DNA of 64,000 bases from Venturia oleaginea (taxonomy: Eukaryota; Ascomycota; Dothideomycetes; Venturiales; Venturiaceae). Positions 59,373 to 64,000 of this stretch are shown here, piece after piece. Made by a program: the position numbers and the translations under genes. The stretch spans positions 496,001-560,000 of the forward strand of contig JABMLP010000026.1 of assembly GCA_013176395.1 (NCBI GenBank), in the 5' to 3' direction. The notes below the pieces were generated by a model that did no database searches, had not been told where the DNA came from, and worked only from the letters and a program-made list of their open reading frames with translations. Each line of letters starts with the position of its first letter. Position 1 is the first letter of the stretch.

Positions 59373-61530
59373 ATGGCGCCCAAAAAGAAAGACAGCAAAA
59401 ACGAAGAACAGCAAGAAGAACCTCCTCTACAAGCTGTAGTACTATCGGACACTTATGAGACCAAATTTGCGCCACTCACCTTGGAACGCCCTCGGGTTTT
59501 GCTCCCACTTTGCGGTAACCCAATCATCGAATATACGTTGAACTTTCTTGCGTCAAACGGAGTTCAAGAAGTATTCTTGTATCTGCCTGCTTCACACGTC
59601 GACCAAGTGGACGAGTACATTCAAAACTCAAAATGGCAGACCGCTTCCAGCAAAAGCACGTCACCCTTCTCACATTTGGAATTGATACGTACGACCTCGA
59701 CCTCGGTTGGAGATTGCCTTCGAGACCTAGACGCGCGCGGGACCATGAAAGGCGATTTCCTAGTCGTTTATGGTGACCTGATAAGCACTCTTGACATCAC
59801 ACCTGCACTTCAGCAGCACAAGGCCAGACGGCTGGCGAACAAGGACAGGATTTTCACAACAGTTCTTACCAGGACAGCGGGACACGACCGAGCGCACGGA
59901 GATTACACTCCTGTTTTCACGACCAATCCACAAACTTCACGGCTACTTCAATATGACCAACTTCCGCACTCAGGGTCGGAGCATGCGATGCCACTTTCTG
60001 CCGAGCTGTTTTCAGACTACCAGGAATTGGACATTATGACTGGATTGACAGACACGGGTATTGACATATATACCGTGGATGTGCTGGCATTATGGCAAGA
60101 CTCGTTTGATCTACAGGACCCACGGCGTCAGTTTCTTAAATTGTCCTTGCGAGACTACGAGCTGAACAACAAGACGTTCTATGCCCACATCACTGAATCT
60201 GGGTACTCTGCAAGAATCAGAGACTTGATTTCGTACAGATCCGTGTCTAATGATTTGGTTTCTCGGCGAGCTTATCCTTTCGTTCCGGAAATGAACATGG
60301 CGTCAACACAGGACTACAAATTTTCAAGAGGAAATAGGTATATGGAAAGCAGCGTTGTGCTCCATCGAACTGCATTGATCGAGAAGAGTAGCGCGATTGG
60401 ACAGGGCACTTCCATTGGTGCTGATTCCGTCGTGACAGGGTCCACAATCGGGAGGAATTGCCTGATAGGGAGGGGCGTTCGGATCGAGAACTCTCATATT
60501 TTCGACAACACCTCTGTCGGTGAATTCACTACGATAACAGACTCTATTGTTGCAGGCGAGGTGGTGATCGGCAAACGATGTGAAGTTCTGGACAGAAGTG
60601 TACTATCTTGGTCCTGCAGGATCTCGGACGGGATTTCTCTTACGAATAAGAAAATCACTTTGCGTCGCGTTGACAGTGGAGCGGAAGACTCAGGATATTT
60701 CAACATTGTCGGTGACAAAGGCAAGGGTGTTGAATACAGGCCTGATGGGGATGATGCCGAAGAGTTGGGTTCAGTATCAGACGTCGACTCTATTTCGACC
60801 CTGAATTCGGAAGACTCTGATGCACACTCGGAATTTGAACAACACGAACGCGCCACAAGCTTCATATCAGTAGACTCAGAACACGCACAAGAGTCTCGTG
60901 AATTCGACAAGGAAGCCTCAGAAAACATCGTAAGCTCTCACTGCCTACGCTCCCACTGAATATATAAATCCTGACCCATTGATAGTTGGATGCGCTGGAT
61001 AGAGGCGTCGAACCGGAAAACATGCTCTTGGAGCTTAACTCGTTCCGTAAGTCACCAAAATCCTGCATTATACACCAGACATACTGAGCAATCTAGGCTC
61101 GAGTACAAATTCCAGTCTGGATCAAGTCAGACGCGCTGTTGCCTCTGGACTATGGACATACCTCAACAACCAGTCATTTAGCCCCAAGAGATTGAAGGAC
61201 GAAATCGAGAAAAACCAGGAGCTGGTACGCAGGTTCAGTTTGAACACTAACGACCAGCTTGATTTCCTGGTGCTCTTGCAGAAGGATGCTGCCAAGTCTG
61301 AGAATCCTACACTGTTCAGAAGTTTGACATTTGCATTGGCATCGGAGGATTTGGTTGATGCTGAGGGGCTCAAAGCATGGTGGGAATCGGAGCGGTCTGT
61401 AGAGACCGAGGCGTTGAAATCTATTAGATCACCTACGGAGGATGTGGTACAGGCTGTGCTGAAACAGGCGGAGGAGAGCGACGAAAGTGATGAGGAAGAT
61501 TCTGAAGAGGAGGATGAAGATAGTGATTGA
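59373..61530 (+). CDS. GCD6: Translation initiation factor eIF2B subunit epsilon
   Basis: Exons 59373-60929, 60986-61046 and 61097-61530 give 683 aa. This is the catalytic subunit of the GDP-GTP exchange factor for eIF2, target of the integrated stress (general amino acid) control. The nucleotidyltransferase-like domain (LQAVVLSDTYETKFAPLTLE, LLPLCGNPIIEYTLNFL, GDFLVVYGDLIST) precedes left-handed beta-helix hexapeptide repeats (IGQGTSIGADSVVTGSTIG, CLIGRGVRIENSHIF). A serine/acid linker (GSVSDVDSISTLNSEDSD) leads to the C-terminal W2/HEAT catalytic domain (ASGLWTYLNNQSFSP, then the acidic end SDESDEEDSEEEDEDSD). Both splices fall in conserved blocks and keep the frame. It is intact. Confidence 0.95.
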
Positions 61531-62271
61531 TGTAGAGAAAGAAGACGCGACAATGAGTCGACCAGACGGGAAGGATGGGAACATTAGCCACGAACCTTCG
61601 ACTACTTACCTCCGTTACAACTTGAAATGATAATGATGGAGCGAGCTGTGTAGGCAGCCATTTGTTGATGTAGGCAGGAAGTTTGAGGTTGAGTTTACGG
61701 CCTCAGTGTGCAGTGGTAAATTGGTAACACAGTCATGAAGGGAGCGACAAAGGAATCAGGACGCGTCTCGCTCTGACATTCGTCAATGTTCAAGTTGGCA
61801 TACAAACGTTCAGCCTTCGCTTTGTGAGGTATAATAATTCCAATTTCCAAGCCTGTAAGCCTGCAAGCCTGCAGACCCCCTCCACACATGACAACTGCGG
61901 CGTCTAAAGCTCCATCACCGTCACCGTCCCTAGTCACACGCTCGCCCATACACACTCACAGCTCACCTAAGTACAGTACTCTTCTCTCACCCTCATCCCC
62001 GTCTCTGCTCTGCACTTCGCCACATAGCTGAATCATCAGCCTGCCCGATCACACCACCTCCAGTCAGCCAGTCTCGTCACCGCGGGACTTGTTGGCGACT
62101 TCACTACTCACCACGGCTCCCACCACTCGCAAGCGTAAAGCAGAAAAAGATCTTGCTGCGTCCCAGATACACACCCGCCCACCACCAGCAAAGAAACCTC
62201 AGAAGAAGGCTAAGCCCGCTTCTCCGCCGCCGGCCCCGGCTATCCTTACTCCGGCTACCGAGACCATTTCC
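61531..62271. other. Intergenic, RBR ligase upstream region
   Basis: No separate gene is seen. From 62089 the sequence is open in frame with the ligase start (TTG at 62089, rich in K, P and A) but has no ATG before 62272; it is treated as 5' leader. Confidence 0.5.
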
Positions 62272-63992
62272 ATGGATTCTGAAGACGAGTTCAACAGCCC
62301 TCAGTCGAGCGACGACGAGGGCATGCCCGACTTTGACAGCGATGTCAGTGACCAAGAAATGGGTACGTAGCGTCCACTCTCGTATCAGGAGCACGGACAA
62401 CTAACAGTCACTCTGTAGGCTCCGACGATGAGTTGGAAGACTATGACGACGATGCTGGTTTCGAGTCCCAAGAGAAGATCACCAAAGTTCAGAAGAAGGC
62501 CTTCGAAGTCGACTTCAAGGTCTACAGCCCAGACGATATCCGGCGGTTCCAAGAGAAGGAGATAGATGAAGTCAAAGATCTGCTAGGCCAGCCTCCAGAA
62601 AATGCCGCCATCCTACTACGACGCTTTCGATGGAATCGTGAACGGCTTTTGGATGCCTACATGGAGAAACAGATGGAAGTGCTGGACGCTGCAGGATTAG
62701 AAGAGGACGAGTCCGGACACTCAAAGATTCAAACCGTGGACGGTTTCGTGTGCGATATTTGCTGCGAGGACGATGCAGGCATGCCAACCTTTGCACTCAA
62801 GTGTGAACACCGCTTCTGCGTAGACTGCTTTAAGACATACTTGGCCAACAAGATCAAGGATGAAGGCGAGGCAGCGAGAATCAAGTGTCCAGGTAACGAC
62901 TGCAACCGGGTGGTTGATTCACGATCGCTGAACACTTTGATCTCGGGCAGTCTAAGAGACCGGTATATGCATGAGAGCACAGTAACCAGTATTAAGATTA
63001 CTAATGTTGTGCAGTTACGAAGAACTTCTCACCCGAACCTACGTCGACGACCTCGAGAGCCTCAAATGGTGCCCTTCACCAAACTGCGTATACGCTGTGG
63101 ACTGCAAAGTCAAGAATCGCGATCTAGGCCGGGTCGTTCCTACGGTAAAATGTGACTGCGACCACCAGTTCTGCTTCGGATGTGCTCTGAACGACCACCA
63201 GCCAGCTCCGTGCGGCCTCGTAAAGAAGTGGATGAAGAAATGCGAAGATGATTCGGAAACTGCAAACTGGATATCAGCCAACACCAAGGAGTGCCCACGG
63301 TGCCACTCCACGATTGAAAAGAATGGTGGATGCAACCACATGACATGCCGGAAATGCAAACACGAGTTCTGCTGGATGTGCATGGGGGTCTGGTCAGAGC
63401 ATGGCACTTCCTGGTACAATTGCAATCGGTTTGAAGAGAAGAGCGGACATGAAGCACGATCAGAACAGGCAAAATCACGGCAATCTTTGGAGCGATATCT
63501 ACACTATTACAACCGATACGCCAACCATGAGCAGTCGGCCAAGCTTGACAAAGACATCTATATTAAGACGGAGAAGAAGATGACACAGCTTCAGACGACA
63601 GCAGCTATGTCATGGATCGAAGTGCAGTTCCTGGAGCGAGCCTCACAAGCACTTCAGCACTGCCGTCAGACCCTCAAGTGGACTTATGCTTTCGCCTTCT
63701 ACCTCGCTCGTAATAACCAAACTGAGATCTTCGAGGACAACCAGCGAGATCTTGAAATGGCGGTTGAAAACCTGAGTGAGATGTTTGAGAAGCCAGTGGA
63801 CCAACTCAGCGGCTTGAGGGTGGAAATGATGGACAAGACGAGTTATTGCGAACGTCGTCGAGTCATTTTGCTGGATGATACGGCGCAGAATCTTAAGAAT
63901 GGTGAGTCTGGAATGAGTCTTTGGTAACGTTTTATGACAATGACTAATGAAATTCTTCAGGTAAATGGGAATTCAATACAGATCTCTCGTGA
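62272..63992 (+). CDS. Ariadne-type RBR E3 ubiquitin ligase
   Basis: Exons 62272-62362, 62419-62962, 63015-63901 and 63961-63992 give 517 aa; the stop at 63992 is eight bases inside the window. After an acidic N-terminus and a UBA-like region (LLGQPPENAAILLRRFRWN) comes RING1 (VCDICCEDD ... CEHRFCVDCFKTYL), IBR (KWCPSPNCVYAVDC, CDCDHQFCFGC) and RING2 (CPRCHSTIEKNGGCNHMTC) with the catalytic cysteine in GGCNHM. The C-terminal Ariadne domain (YYNRYANHEQSAKLD, TYAFAFYLARNN) normally holds RING2 in check until a neddylated cullin binds. Ariadne ligases transfer ubiquitin through a thioester. It is a HHARI/ARI1-like orthologue, intact. Confidence 0.95.
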
Positions 63993-64000
63993 AGCTCACC

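Noticed and set aside
1..64000. tRNA, rRNA or CRISPR features
   Set aside because: No tRNA-like A/B box pairs in cloverleaf context, rRNA segments or spaced repeat arrays were found by eye; the tandem repeats lack unique spacers. A covariance-model scan would be decisive for small RNAs.

Overview
The window is nuclear DNA of a filamentous ascomycete (Pezizomycotina), most likely a dothideomycete. The basis is: genes split by many introns of about 50 bases (GTAAGT-type donors, CTAAC/CTGAC branch sites), fungal-only families (HAM1-like, Skn7, Zn2Cys6 regulator, CorA with long cytosolic arms), transposon remains, and orthologues of fungal housekeeping genes. The class is inferred from gene content only. 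Genes were re-spliced by hand; for most intact genes the exon lengths sum to a whole number of codons.

Layout: 640-2135 (-) coiled-coil protein; 2937-9410 (-) a DNMT5-type DNA methyltransferase/SNF2 gene carrying several disabling lesions; 11978-13082 (-) PEX7, facing 13376-14769 (+) a CUE-AlkB-GRF dioxygenase; 15107-16354 (+) membrane protein; 16999-19272 (-) HAM1-like protein; a 37-bp minisatellite at 19523; 20499-22738 (+) NAD-malic enzyme with a probable frameshift; 23183-24341 (+) Tls1/Hep59 family; 26678-27838 (+) stomatin-like protein. Then come three consecutive damaged genes on the same strand: acyl-CoA oxidase (28817-31107), Zn2Cys6 regulator (31392-33424) and enoyl-CoA hydratase/isomerase (33775-34627). 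They look like a decaying fatty-acid oxidation cluster. After these: CorA-type transporter (35070-37641), ribosomal protein eL42 with two micro-exons (40236-41461, -) and MED4 (43501-44444, -).

From about 44.9 to 47.6 kb lies a transposon island: a Mutator-like terminal-inverted-repeat element (45436-46316, 9-bp target duplication) with a solo LTR nested inside (45626-46026, 5-bp target duplication). Immediately beyond it is a small, cysteine-rich, probably secreted protein gene (46584-46993) and a degenerate copy of its 3' end. A membrane-anchored surface protein, an orphan membrane-tail exon, a DUF1772 gene, a broken ubiquitin-domain gene and an NAD(P)-binding protein follow.

The right end is conserved and intact: SKN7 (56385-58595), eIF2B epsilon (59373-61530) and an Ariadne-type RBR E3 ligase (62272-63992).

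The main themes are a methyltransferase gene that appears dead, an unusually high share of broken genes (about six of twenty-five), two independent 10-bp tandem duplications that each break a reading frame, and a candidate effector beside a nested-transposon island.
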